This document shows positions 1 through 15,000 of a stretch of 64,000 bases of DNA, in pieces; position 1 is the first letter of the stretch, and every line of letters begins with the position of its first letter. The stretch is from Neorhodopirellula pilleata. GTDB taxonomy: Bacteria; Planctomycetota; Planctomycetia; Pirellulales; Pirellulaceae. Location: contig NZ_SJPM01000005.1 in the NCBI RefSeq assembly GCF_007859915.1, positions 186,001-250,000 on the forward strand, read 5' to 3'. A program made the translations under genes and the position numbers. The notes under the pieces were generated by a model. The model was not told the origin of the DNA. It was given only the letters and a program-made list of their open reading frames with translations, and did not search any database.

Positions 1-2
1 CG

Positions 3-3000
3 CCAGATCCATTCAACCCGAACGGCTCGGCAAGACGAACAGTCGTTCCCGGTGGAGCAAGGATTCCGCAAAGTCGAGATATCGACCTGTACGTTTCAGG
101 TGGCAGTCACATCGACGAGATTGTTGAACAGCTCAACTCGCAGTTGGGAGCTTCTCACAACCTCGTTCCTCGAACCTACTACAATCAAGATCGGATTGTT
201 ATCCAAGAGGACACCCCCACTCAGGATACCATTCATGCCTTGAATCTGAAGGTAAGCGAACTTTCCGCAACCGAACACGCGGGACCAACTATTTCGGCGA
301 CTCTTCAGTTTCGAGGGTTCTTTGATACCGATTTCCCGACGTTCTCGGACGTGCATCACATCGATTATGAGTTGAGGGATCCGAGTGGCTCGCCCGTTAC
401 GAGCGGTACGATCAGTCCCGATGCCAATTTCTGCTGTTCCTCGACATTCGAATCGTCAATCACCTTCGATAACGACGGTTCAGCTCTCAACGGTGATTGG
501 CTGCTGACGACAGTCTTCCGTGAAGACGGCCCCGACGACAATCGGGGTCAACTCAATTGGGCAAGCCTGAGTTTTGACGTGCCTTTCGCTCACGCGTCCA
601 AGGACGAATCCGATCGGATTCAATTCTCGGTTGTTAACCCATCACCGTTCCACGACGGGGTCGATTTCACCGTCGGTTCAGATCAGGTGGTCACTCCAAC
701 ATTGGGCGCGACACAACCGAGCGTTGTTCAATTGGCCCGTTTGTTTGATGACACGCCCAACACACCGATCGCGCACGCCCTGGATGATCTGGTGCCTGGT
801 ACCGCGGCCAGCGCCGATGCGTTGGGCATTCACCGCGTCGGAACGACGGCGGGCATTCAGCCCATCGGTTCGCTGAACTTGGATCTCAACTCGTTGAGTT
901 GGGGTGGCGGCGTGGGAGATGGAACTCTGGAAGCCAACGGATCCGGGATCTTCATGCACTCGGACAGCCTGCTGACTTTTGACCTGGACGAAATTCGGAG
1001 TGCCGCCGGAATGCCTGCCGATCAGCCGTTACAGTTCGTCGCACCCCGAGTTGGAATGCGATCGGACGTTCCCGGCGTGATCAATGCGGCTGCGATCGTC
1101 AGTAGTAGTTCAGCGATACTCGGCGGCGTCGTTAACGGGCAACCGGCAACCTTCGGTAATCAAGGTTCCACATGGTCAGTGACCAGCCCGTTGCCCGCAC
1201 CGATCACCAGTGACAATGAACCATCATTTATCTTGGAAATCCCCGGCAACGCTCGGTACCTGACTCTTGTCTCAGCATCCGCGGGCGTAGCGGACTGGGA
1301 TTGGGGACAATTCTTTGATCCACGAATCCAAGCCATTGATACTGTTACTTCCACGAGCACGCCGACGACTGTTAATCTGCCAAATCCTGAGACCTTGTTC
1401 ACTTCGACGTTGAATGTTTCGGGCTTCAAGGGGACCATTGATGATGTTGATTTGGATCTTGATCTATCGATGTCCCGGTTCCGTTATGTAGCCGCCGATT
1501 TGATCAGTCCCCAAGGTACTCGTGTGAATTTGTTCCGCGATGGTTCGGGAAGCTTTAGCTCGTCCGCGTTTTCGATCGATGGAACGTTTGACTCGGCTGC
1601 CAGCAATTCGCTCGCAGCAATCCGCGACGGTCTTGGTTCGGCTTCGACTGCGACGAACGCCGAGGGATACATCCGTCCTCGACAGTCGCTGTCGAAGTTG
1701 ATGGGCGAATCTCCCAATGGAACCTGGACGCTCGAACTGTCCATGAATACTTCGCTTTTCACCGACATCACCGGGACTCTCAACCGTTGGGCGTTGGACC
1801 TGACTGTCAGTGGAGAGAATCTGCAGAGTTCCGGGACCGAAACCGTTCTGTCAACCACAACGTCACCGATCTTGCATCAGTTGCCCGCAGCGGGCAATAC
1901 GCGAATCACCGTCACGGGCACGAGCGGCTCGGTGAGTGAGCCTTACGCGATCGGTGACATCAACAACGACGGCTACGACGACGTCGCGTTCGCGGATTCG
2001 ACGAACCTGTTGGTCTATACCGGTCAGGCCGACATGGGAACGATCTTTGACACGCCGGTGATTACGATCAACGGCGCGCACCTCTCGGTCATTGGCGGTG
2101 ATTTCACGGGAGACGGGATCGCTGACTTGGTGGTCGCTGATGCGGCCAATCAGATGGTCGGTCTGTTCGCTTCGGCCAGCACACTTAGCGGATTGACCCT
2201 CACGATCGACGATGCCGATGTCATTCTCAACGTGGCAGGTCTTGATTCCCTCACCAGCGAATTCATTCTTCCGAACCGACCTGGCGTCGACCTCAATGGT
2301 GATAGGATCGTTGACTTGACTTTCGCCGGCGTTCAGCCACAGGGCGACGCGGGCCGAGTTTACACGATTCTCGGTTCCCCGCTCGGACACGTCACCGCCA
2401 ACGAGATCGATACGCTGGAGAACTTCAACGTCGCCGGCAGCGGGTCATTCCTGGTCGACCGCGGATCGGGAGTGCCGGAACGATTCGATGATGGTGGAAC
2501 GCCTTATCGGTTTGACTCCGGTGCCGATTCGCGATGGTTCCAATTCACGACCCTTGGTGATGGGCGTGAAGGCAACCTGATCCGACTCGATGGAAACGTC
2601 CGTGGTGACTTGGTGGCCGAAAGCGGTAGCGTGATTACGCGAGATCAAACCATCTTCGATCTTCGCAACCTCGAAGCTGGCACGCACTATCTGCGCGTCG
2701 ACAATGATTCATTGGATTCCGATTTTGCGGCGAGCCAAACTTCATTGGATTGGAATGTGTTGGGTGGATTTGCGGGCTTCGCCATCGGCATCGGTGCTGC
2801 TGCCAGCGCGAGCGGTAGTCTTATTCAGGACGCATCCCACCCAAACTTCCTTTTGGCTTCACCTGCCTTTCAATTCCCACAGGCAACCGACAATGAAACG
2901 CTTCTTTCGGTCAGCTTTCGTGGTGGCGACGTCAACGGCGACAGCGGCGACCAAACCCTGCCTACCACGACTCTTTACAGCGGCCCGGACGATATCATCA

Positions 3001-6000
3001 ACTTCAACGGGGGAGTTTCCGGACCCGACGGTCACAAAGCGATCGCGTTTTACAACGTCGCATCAGATCAGTACGACGGTTTCGTTTGGAAGTCAAACGG
3101 CAACAGCTCGGGTGCCACGACGTTCGACTACACCAAGGCTGAACTTGAGACACGCGGGATCGATACGGAGAACGGCGAATATCAACTGCATTTCTTCGAC
3201 ACCGATTCTGGCGGATGGGGCTGGACCGCTCTGCACGACGTCCAGGTCGCCAAAGGCACGTTTGTCATCACTGTGGATGCCCCCATTCGCGGACAACAAC
3301 AAGTCATCGAAACCGACGCGAGTCCCGATCGAGATGTTCTTCATGGGGGTGATGGGGATGACACCATCATCGGCAATCACGGCTTGGATGAAATCTACGG
3401 CGGCAGCGGTGCCGACACGATCACCGCGGAGTCCGTCGAGGTTCTGGATCGAGATATCGCTGACCTTGACCTGATCGCTGTTCCGGTCGCCGAATTGGTT
3501 CAAGGAAACGCGTTGCCGCTTTTGGATCCAGTCCTCGTTGAGCCGACTTTATCCAACGAATTGTATTACGAAGATTTCGAGGGCAATGACTTTGATGGGC
3601 TAGGCAATGTCGCAGGACGTTTCATCCGCATTCAAAACAATGGAACCGTCAGTCGCAGACTTCACGTCTCCGAATTGGAAGTCTTTGGGCCTGGTGCAAA
3701 CCCATTAGAAACTTTTGACAACGCCAACGATCTCGCGCTGGTTGCCAACGGAGCATCCGTTTTTTCTTTCGCTCCCAGCCTTGAACATGCTACGGATGGA
3801 ATCAATTCCATCATTGATGGGGACGGCGAAAGCAATTCCGCGACAGTAACCGTCAGCAATGGCGTCGGTGCTGAGATCATCATCGATTTGGGGACGACGC
3901 GAAACATCGGAACCATTCGTCTCTGGCAACGCGAGGATGGATGTTGTCAAGAACGACTGGAAGATTTTAGCCTCTCCATCTTGGCCGACGACGGAACCGG
4001 CCAACCGGGTGAAGAAATTCTTGTAAGTAGCTTTGGCGGTCGCGTGCCAGACTCACACTATGAGTCGTTCTCGTGGCGGATGATTGATCAGTTGGGTGTG
4101 AATGAACCCAGCGGTTTTTCTTCACTACGCCTCAACGGCACTCCTACCGCAGGAGACAGCTTCACCTCCAACGTTTTCGATTTGTCCGGCTATGATTCCG
4201 CCACGTTGCGCTACGCTTATCAGCAAACCGGAGGTGGTGAAACGCCTGACCCGGGTGAGGATTTGATTGTCGAGTACCGGCGCAGTCGTACCGGCGATTG
4301 GCAAGAGGCTCAACGGCACCTTGGCTCCCGGACGACCGAGACGGAGTTCACCCCAGACAGTTTTGCGATCCCGAGTGATGCGTTAACCGATGAGTTTCAG
4401 TTCCGATTTACTAACACCGGCACCAACAGTGCAACATCCAGTTTCGACGACTGGTTCGTCGATGACATTCGACTCTTGGCTCACCAGTCGATGCCAATGG
4501 CGCTCGCCAACGCCCTTGGTAATCCGGTCGTCACCGGTTTGAATGGACCGATCTCGAGCAGGCCAATCACCGCGAGCGACCTGTTCCAGCTAACGCATCT
4601 GGACATCAGCGGCTTTGACAACGTCCGCGACCTGTCGTTGTTGCGTCACACACCCAATTTGCAATCGTTGAGCGTTTCGGGAAATCCCATTGAGAATGAC
4701 CAACTGATCCATCTCGCCGGTTTGAACGATCTGCGGCATCTCGATCTACGAGGAACCAATATCGATTCCTTGTCGACCATGGTTCGAGATACCGTCTTGA
4801 GCCTTACCAACTTGACGACTCTTTATCTACCGATCAGTGCATCCTACTCCGCTGCGGTGCTTGAAGATTCACCAGTCGCGTACTGGCGTTTGGACGAAAC
4901 GTCCGGGACCACGGTCGTCAATAGTGGGTCTCTGGCGGGGATTGATGGCACGCTAAGTTCCCCTGCAGTTGCGGCCAAGAGCCTGTTACGAAGCGATCTC
5001 AACGGGGCAATGCAGTTCGATGGCACCAATGAAATCGAGATTCCCAACAACAGCGGCATCAACGATACCGGCACAGAGATTGTCGCAAGATCGTTTGAAC
5101 TACTGTTTAAAGCTCAAGATGTTACAAACCGTCAGATGTTGTACGAACAGGGAGGCTCTACCAATGGGTTTAATATTTATCTCAACGGTGGTGAGCTGTA
5201 TTTTGGGGCTTGGGACAGCAACGACGGGCAATGGATCACCACACCGGTTGAAAGTGATGCGACCTACCATATCACGGCAGTGTTCGACTATCCGACGTTA
5301 AGTCTCTATGTCGATGGCGAGTTGGCCGCATCGCAGTCCAGTATCTTCGGAAGCAACAGCGGGGTAAGCGGTCACAACGGTGACATCCATATTGGTGCCA
5401 GTGGCAACACTCGATTTCATGACGCACAGACAAGCGGTTCGTTTCCATTGACCAACGGCGTTTTGGATGAGGTGGCGTTGTACAACACGGCGCTATCTTT
5501 AGATCGCATCGCGGAACACTACAGCCGATCGATCGATCATTCATCAGTGAACCGTATCGTGCCCGAAGGTACGGACCTAACGATTGGCGGCAACACAACG
5601 ACGTTGGTCGATGAGGGATACGCCTTGGTCGACTTGGGTGATGGGACATTGGTTCCCTACTTTGCGATCAACGAATCTCCTGAGTTAAGCGTTTCGTTCC
5701 CACAGGGCATCAGTGTCAACGAAGGTGATTCGATTTCGCTTGATCTACCTTCGAGTCCCGGATTGGTATCGGGGACCATCAATATCAACGACAACCAAGG
5801 CGGCGAAATTACCGTGACCGACGCGGGCGTGAACGATGCCTTGGTCACACAGGTCACCATCACCGATCCCGCAGGACAAACCACCAGCCTGATTCACAAC
5901 GCGCTTGAATTTGATAATTCGGCGTTGGAGATTTCGAGTGCAGCCCTCGACGGGGCGACGAACCTAACAACGACGTTTTGGTTGAAGACAACCGCAGCAG

Positions 6001-9000
6001 GAACGCAAACCGTGTTGAGCGGTTCGAGCGAATTCGCTGCCGATGAATTCCTGGTTCAATTGGTTGACAAGACAACGCTTGAATTGACCTTGCAGGGAGA
6101 GACGGTCACGTGGAGCAATCTCGGAGATCCACTGCTGGGCATCGCGGATGGGAACTACCATCACATCGCGATCACCCGCAACTTGCAAGATGAAGTCGCC
6201 GAGTTGTTCATCGACGGCGAACTCATTGGCACACCACAACCCCTAAGCGTGACGGGCGGTGGTCTAGACATTGATAACTTATTCCTTGGAACACAGACCA
6301 ACCTGGTCACCAACGGTAGCTTCGAATCACCAGTTATCGCCGGCTTGGTCCGTCCTGATCATTGGTTCGAAGAGAAGTCAGGTGCCACCATTGGTGCGTT
6401 TGCGCTCACTGCGAGCGTTGGGCAAACGCCAACTGATGGGGTGCAGTGGATCGAACTGATTAGTGACACCGATGATCCTGGAGCAATTTATCAACAGCTT
6501 GGCGATTTCAGGGCAAACACAGACGTCCGCATATCACTCGACGTGGGTGACCGTACGGATTGTTGTGGAAACAGCGATCTGCTTGTTGAGTTATGGGCAG
6601 GTGACGCCTCGACTGCCGCCACTGGAACGACGATCCAAACAGTCACCGGGGCGATGGCGGCGCTTGCATCGCGACAGATCGATCATCCAACTGGAGTCGA
6701 ACATCATGAGTTTGTGCTCAACACAGGAACAACAGGAACTGGTTCGCTGTGGCTACGTTTGAGCCAAGTAGGTGCCGATGGTGAGATCACATCTCTAGGC
6801 TCAAACGATGTGATTCTGATCGATAACGTGATAGTCCTGACTGAGGATGTGCTCGAGGGATCGCTCGACGAATTAAGTGTTTGGAATCGTGCTCTCAGCG
6901 CAGACGAGATCAATGAGATTCGCGATGGCATCGTCGACACATCCGACAACAACCTTCGACTGCACCTACCGTTTGACGAAGGTGCCGGTGATGTGGCGGC
7001 CGATCGTGGACCCTTGGGGTTGGATGTTTCCTTTACCGCCTTGAGCGATGTACTGAACGAATCATTGGAAATCGAGCGATCACTCGATCCCCTGCCGGCC
7101 ACCACGTTTGTCGATGATCAAGGCGACTTCATCGCCCTTGACAACGAAATTCTCAACGGTGCCGAAGACTTCAGTGTCGCGTTTACGCTGACCACGACCG
7201 CAACGACGCAGCAATCCATCCTGAGTGGCGCGAGAGGAAGTGGATCACCGGCCTCGAACGAAGTTTGGGTATACGCAAATAGCGGCACCGAGATCCAGGT
7301 CCGCGTGCAGAACATAGGCGTCAGTTGGACTGGACTCTCAGCTTTCGCGGATGGTCAACCGCACCGTTTCGCGATCACGCGAGATCAGAGTGATAACTCC
7401 GTTCGATTGTGGGTTGACGGAGTCGACCAAGGCTCCAAAACATTCTCAAGCCAGACCAACGCGTTGGTGATTCCGGTCGGTGGCCTCGGTGTCGGGCAAG
7501 ACCAAGACAACATTGGCGGCGGATTTCAGGACCATCAGGATTTGATCGGTTTGCTTGACGGACTGACAATTTGGCGACGTTCTCTCTCGTCGTATGAGGC
7601 CGTACGGGTTACCGCCCCGTCCACTCTTCCGACTTGGACCGATGATGTTCCCACGACGCAACAGGCACTTTCGTTTAACAACAGCGAAGTGGAGTTGCCA
7701 CATACCGTGCTTGATGGTGCCGGTGACCTGACCGCGTCGTTCTGGCTGCAGACGACCAAGACCGCGGGTCAGGCAATTATCAGTTCTGCGAATGCTTCGG
7801 CTGATAACGAATTCACGCTGTTGCTGGAGGGAACAACGTTTCGGTTGTTTCAACAGCAAGCAGGCGGGTTATCCGATGCCGATTGGACTATCCCAACGGT
7901 TACCGATGGAATCTATCACCACTTTGCTATCACGCGATCGTTATCCGGTAACGCGGAACTCTTTATCGACGGTGTCTCGCAGGGGGTCAAGCCAATCGGT
8001 ACGACTACCGTACTGCAAGTTGATCCGGGTGGTCTGTTCATTGGGCAAGAACAGGATTCGCTGGGCGGCGGATTTTCGGCAGGACAATCTCTCAATGGCA
8101 CACTTGATGGATTTGTTGTATGGGATCGCGTTCTGACCGCAAACGAAATCGGAGCTGCCAGTGTCGGCGTGATCAATACGAATGATGCAAACCTGAAAGT
8201 GTGGTTGGACTTCGATGGCAATTCCGTTTTGCCGACCGATCGCAGTAACAACCGATTCGATGCAATCACTAACACGGCGACGGCCACCAACGATGTGCCA
8301 CCAGCGCTTAGAAAGACGTACACGTTTGACGATGATGGAACGTACACGCTGACGGTCACGGCACGTGACGATGATGGCGGGTTCGATCAGTCGGTCACCG
8401 AGATCGTCGTCGGCAACGTTGCACCGGTGATCAATGATTTGAATCCCGATAGTGGCAACACGCTGGCGATCGGACAACCGATTCGCTTGGACGCTCGCGA
8501 TTTTGACGATCCAGGCGTGAACGACCGATTCTCTTATCGCTGGGATGTAACGACCAACAACGGTCAAGAAATCCTCTCCAGCGACGACATCGAATTCGAC
8601 TTCACTCCACGCTACGCCGGCCAGTACACGGTCAACTTGACCGTGACTGACAACAACGGTGACTCGGGCACATTCGAACAGATCTTCACGATCAACCCAT
8701 TGGCGACGATCTCGATTCCCGAGACCGATCCACCAGTGACACCAACGGTGGGACAAATCGCTCGCCTCTCTTCGGCCGATTCCAGCCTCCTCGCTCCCGC
8801 CGGACCACTACGAGGCACCGGCGAAACCGTCACACGCGACTACTTGTGGACCGTAACCGCGCCCAACGCGAGCACGCAGACGTTCACCACAACGGATCTG
8901 CAATTCGTCCCACTGCAATCGGGCAATTACAGCGTGACGTTGCGAATCACGGATAATTTTTCGACGGGAACCGCCATCCTGACACACATCAGTGATCCTT

Positions 9001-12000
9001 TCACACTGCCGGTCGCTGGGGAGTCTCCGATTTCGATCGTTGGTACGACCACCGGCGCCGAAGGTGATCTGCTGACATTCTCGATTGCTGGTTTACCGGA
9101 ATTGAGCGACTCTGCCAGTCGGCAATTTACTTGGACGGTCAGTGGCGGAACTTATGAAGTGGTCCCCGTTGTAGACAACGAAACTTTCCAATTCCGCGCC
9201 ACCAGCGATGCGACGTATTCCGTTGCCGTTTCCGTAGCGGACAGTTTCAGTCCCGTTGTCATTGACGCGCCAGAGATAACAACAGAGTCGTCCAACGCAG
9301 CCTTAGCGGTCTTTGCCGGTGACTTACTCTCCGGATTGATTCCTACGGTCACCGGCACTCAATTGTTGGCCAGAGAAGCACCAACAGCGAATCCTGGTTT
9401 GCTGTCTGACGATCTATTCGGGGCTGCAGGGATTACGAACGGCTACGCTGGTGCGTTGGAAATTGGTAATGGCACAATCTTGACGTACGATCTTGATCTG
9501 GCGGCCAGCCCAGATGGATACGACGTGAACACCATCCAGTCGTACACGGGTTGGCGAGACCCAGGTCGTGACGACCACAACTACACGGTCCGTTACTCAA
9601 CCGTCGATGCACCGACGACATTTATCGATCTCCGTAGGGTCGACTTTAAGCCCACATCGAACAATCCATCCAGTGGCAGGGTCTCGATCGGTGGCGGCAC
9701 TCTAGCGGCGAATGTGGCTCACGTTCAATTTCACTTCACTGGAGTCGAAATTACTTACGTTGGCTACCGCGAACTCGATGTGATCGGCGTTCCTTCGACG
9801 CGCTTCACTCGCGACGCGACGGTAAACGTGACCGTCGATAATGCAGCACCTACGGTCGTTGCCCATTCAGTTGCGGTAAATGAAGAGTTGAGTTGGGATT
9901 TCTTTGGAAGCCAAAGTCAACTTGACTGGCAGGTCCTCAATGGATTTGCGAGTTTCAACGTGCCACGCGGCTTTGGGGCCGGGCTTGCCAATGGCAGTTT
10001 TGGTATTGCCCATGTCCATCCCAACTTCCTATTGGCATCACCCAGTTTTCAATTTCAAAAAGCCGATAACGATACAACGCTATTGTCGGTGAGTTTTAGC
10101 GGCGGCGATGAAAATGGAACCGAAGGCTTGCAGACTTCGCCAACAACATCCTTGTATGGCAACCCCAGCGATGTCATCAATTTCAATGGTGGCTCTGCCA
10201 ACATCGACGGGCACAAAGCCATTGCGTTTTACAATCTCGAGACGCAACAGTACGACGGTTTCGTGTGGAAAACGGACATCGGTGGAACCCCTACGATTTT
10301 CGACTTCACCAAATCTGACTTGGAGTCCCGTGGGATCGCAACTGAAAATGTCCAGTATCAAATGCACTTTTTCGATACCGATTCCGGCGGATGGGGCTGG
10401 ACCGCTATCAACGAAGTCCATCTCAAAGTTGAAACGCTTATAGCCTTCGAAGGTTTGCCGGTCACTATGACGGCAGATGTTTTGGACGCAGACGTCAGCG
10501 ACACGGACAACCACACCTACACGATCAATTGGGGTGACGGAACGACTGACTCGACCGGCAGCGTCAGTGGTGGTTCCTTATCGGCGACTCACACCTTCGC
10601 TCAAGATGGGACCTACACGGCGACGTTGACGGTCACCGACGCGAGTGATCCGGCTGTGTTCACTGTGGTCCCGGTTTCGATCGTGATCGGAAACGTCACA
10701 CCGATCGGCACCGACGACGACTTGACTTCAGTTACCGCCCCGGTACTCGCGACCGCGTCTTCCGATCAAGCGTTTAGCGTCGCAACCAACGACTTGATTG
10801 CCGGTCAAACTGCGATCATCACGGGCGGCAGCTACAGTGCCTCGGGCGGGGCGTCTTCCGACCTTGGAGTCTTGACCGATGGCACCTTCGGCATTGCCCG
10901 ATCGTCCGGTGTAGACGGTTACCCGGACACAGTGACGCTGGGAAACAACCTGCAACTGACCTACCCACTCGATACGATTGCCAGCCCTGGTGGCTACGAC
11001 ATCACCGAAATCGCGGCCTTTACGGGGTGGCGTGACGCGGGCAGGGACAACCACAACTACATCGTTCGGTACTCGACGATCGCCGATCCCGCAGTGTTCA
11101 CTGAATTGACGACAGTGAACTTCGTGCCGGACGGGTCGGTGCCCTCAGGAGGAAGTGTTCATTTAAGCGGCGATGTTCTCGCGCTCAACGTCGCGGCCGT
11201 CCAATTTGAATTCTTCAATGTCGAGAACGGGTACGTCGGCTATCGAGAAATCGACGTTCAGGGGCGTCCGTCTTTCAACGAAGACTCGGTGATCACGATC
11301 GCGTCATCCACACTGCATGACAACGACACCGATCCGGGTGCCGACACGTTGACGATCCAGAGCGTCTCGGCGACCTCGCAACTTGGTGCCAAATTAAAAC
11401 TCAATCCCGATGGAAGCGTCGAGTATGACCCGACATCCTCTCGTGCCTTGAGTCAGCTCGCACAAGGCAATTCCGACATTGACACGTTCAGCTATGTCGT
11501 TTCCGATGGCAACGGCGGCGAAGACGTTGCGACGGTCACCGTGTCCGTCGCCGGCGTCAACGACGCTCCTAATGCGATTCGGGACCTTTCGTTCATGACC
11601 GAGGACGGCGTGTCGGTCTCGTTGCCGAACCTGATCGCGAACGATTCGGATATCGATGGCAATGCCGAAATCACCGTCATTGGGATTCGCGAGTCCGCCG
11701 GCGCGTCCTTCACCACCGACGCGGCGACGAATGTGCCGACCAAGTACGGTTCATTGGACTGGGCCACCGACGGCAGCTTCACGTTCACCCTCAATGCCGA
11801 AGCTCAAAAGCTGACCGGCGGGCAGGTTGTCAACGAGATTTTCGTTTACCAGATCACCGATGGTTTGGCGACGGACACCTCACGTCTGACCATCACGATC
11901 ACCGGCATCAATGATGCTCCGGTCGCCAATGCGGACACCGGCGCGGTGGATGCCGATGCGGTCTTGGTCGTGCCTGCGGGCAGTGGTGTCACACGCGACG

Positions 12001-15000
12001 ACACCGACGCGGATGACTCGTTTGTCGTCACTGCCGTGAATGGATCGGCCGCCAATGTGGGCGTTCGCTTCACTCTGCCGTCGGGTGCGTTGTTGCGAGT
12101 GAAAACGGATGGTGAATACGAGTACGTTCCCAACGGGGCCTTTGACAGTCTGCCGCTGAATATCGAGGCGACGGATTCTTTCACGTATACGATCACGGAT
12201 GACTTTGGTGACTCCAGTACCGCGACGGTGAGCTTGACGATCACGGGTAAGAATGAGGCTCCCGTCGCGGTGACGGCGTCGAGCGGTTCGTTCGTTGATT
12301 CGGTCGAGGCCATGACTTCGATCGCCTCGCTAACGACGATCGATCCCGACGGACAGGACTCGCACAGCTTCACGCTGGAAAACAATCCTGAAAGCCGATT
12401 CGCGTTGGCTGGCAACCAGTTGCAGATCGTTGATGTCACGGGACTCGAAGTGGGCGAAGTGTTCTACGTGCAGGTCAAGACGACCGACGCCAATGGACAA
12501 GAACTGATCCAGGTCATCCCCGTCACCGTGGCGCCGACGCCGATCAACGAAGACGTGGTCGTGAGTTTGTCGCAGATCAACAGCAACGACCTCTTGATTC
12601 GTCTCAATGGAACCAATTTGGAAGTCATCGACCGCGCCAACGGGGACGCGGTGATTCGCTCGCAAGCGATCTCGGGGACGGAGTCGATTCAAATCAACGG
12701 CACGGATGGTGTCGACGACACGGTCGTGATCGACTTTGCCAGTGGCGGGTTCTTTGAACTCGGCAGTGACATCGTCTTCAACGGCAGGACCGGCAACGAT
12801 TCGCTGACCATCTTGGGCGATCGTGACAGCACCACGGCCGTTTGGACGGCCAGCGGAACGGTCGGATCCGGTTCGATTACCGCGACCGACGGAGCCGACT
12901 CCAGCACGATCGTGTTCACCGGGATTGAACCGGTCGTGATCGATGAACTGCAGAGTCTGCGATTGGACGGCCACGTCAACTTCGGTGCCAACACGATCAC
13001 ACTGGATGTGAACTCACCGATCAACATGGGAACTCGCACGTCGCTTGGTGGCGGGACGATCAACTCGACCAGCCCGCTATCGATTGGTGCCGACGAGACG
13101 CTCGACGGGTTCGGTCTGATCAATGCCCGAATCGCCGGTCAAGCCGGTTCGACGATCACGGCGACGGGCAACTTGTCTTTGGGCGATGCGTCCAATCCGG
13201 CAGGCTTTGTGACCGGTGGAACGCTGAACATCGGCAGTCACACGGTCGCGTTGCTCGACAGCAATCAAGTCCAATTGGGTACACTAACCACTTTGGATGA
13301 AGGCACCATCGTCGCCGCCAACGGCGTCTTGATTGACGCGGGGGACAACGTCTCGGGGATCGGTACGATTGATTCTCCTGATAGCGTCTTTCAGGCGGTA
13401 TTCAACAACGGAGCCATGTCGGGTGTGTTCTTCGGTCAAGAGTTGGAATTGACCGGATACGTCAAAGGCATCGGCTCGTTCGACTTTGTCTTCGTCTCCG
13501 GCACGTTCGCCCCTGGACTCAGTCCCAGCATCAGCAACATCGGCAACGTCCGATTAAATGACGTTGAAATCGAGATCGGTGGCACCTCGCCGGGATTCAC
13601 CAACGACAGCCACGATCAAATCAACTCCAGTGGTTCGGTACTGTTGGAAGGCGAGTTGATCATCTTACCGTTCAACAATTTTGAAGCTTCGATCGGCGAT
13701 ACCTTCACGATTTTGACTGTTCAAAATTCGATCGTCGGGACGTTCACCAATGCCCCCGAAGGTGCCGTACTTCCCTTCGGCGACGTGGATCTGCGGGTCA
13801 ACTACATCGGCAAATCCGTCATTCTGACTGCTGTGGAACGAGCCGCTTCGGCACCCAACGTTACCGCAGTGAATCTGGCCGCCAGTGCTTGGCCGAGCTT
13901 CGTCGCCTCCCACGTGGATTCTGTCAATTCGCGTGGATTTGACGTCACGGCCGCTACCGTCGATTCCCCCGCGTTTTCATCCGAAGTCCTCGATACCTTG
14001 CATATCCAGTTCGCCGATGGCGATGGAGCGTCCCTGCAGCAAAGCAATTTCGGGTTGGCGGGTGTCAACACGACGGATTACTCGGGAAGAATTAGCTCGT
14101 TCACTTACGACGCTGCCAATCAACTCGTCACCCTGGGACTGAGTCAACCGCTCGGCCGGGACCGTTACCAGCTAACCATCACCGGCGGATACACGCTGAA
14201 CTTCAGCGTCTTGCCGGGCGACCTCGACGGCAACGGTATCATCAACGAAGCCGAACTGTCGATTTACGACGCGGCTTACTTCAGCGAACCGGGAGACGCC
14301 AACTACAACATCCGCGCCGACGTCAACGGTGACGGCTTGGTCACGATCGGCGACCTGCAAGCCTTCAGCGACAACTTCGCGTTGAGCTTGCCTAGCGGAG
14401 TGGCCGGCTCGAATGCACTGATCGTCAACAGCCTTTCGTTGGTGACTGCGGGTTCTCAACAAACGTTATCCATCAACGGCGTGGAATTGGAATCGCAACC
14501 GCTCGGACAAGCGATCACGGTGAGCGGCTCCTCGCTCAACGACACGATCTCGCTGTCCGATTCATCCGAGTTGAATGTCTCGGTCGACGGCAAGGGAGGA
14601 ATCGACCGTCTGATTCCACCAAGCGAAGGACAAACGATCGACTTGGTCAGCCGTCTTGCAAACGGACCCCTTCAATCGGTCGAGATTATCGACCTATCCG
14701 GCTTTGGAGCCAACGACTTGATCGTCAATGCCGAGGTGATTCGAACGATGTCACCAGGTTCCAAGACATTGATGGTGACGGCTGAACCGAACGACCGAGT
14801 GCTCGTGACGGATCCGTTTGAGATCACCAGCACTCGGGTCGGCAACGGAACCTTGCACGTGATCGCAAGATTCGAAGACACGATCTTGCAAATCACGGGG
14901 ATGAATTGGACCAACCCGTTGAACCCGTACGACGTCGACGCGTCTGGAAATGTCTCGGCCCTTGATGCGTTGAAGATTATCAATCGGCTCAACGACAACG

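Noticed and set aside
144..146. First ATG of giant gene A as its true start
   Set aside because: The same frame is open to the window edge and encodes continuous secreted-domain-like sequence. No signal peptide or LEPR motif follows this ATG.
2704..3474. 256-codon plus-strand frame inside giant gene A
   Set aside because: It is a shifted frame of the domain block at 2730-3270. It is Arg/Ser/Thr-rich with no domain and no start context.
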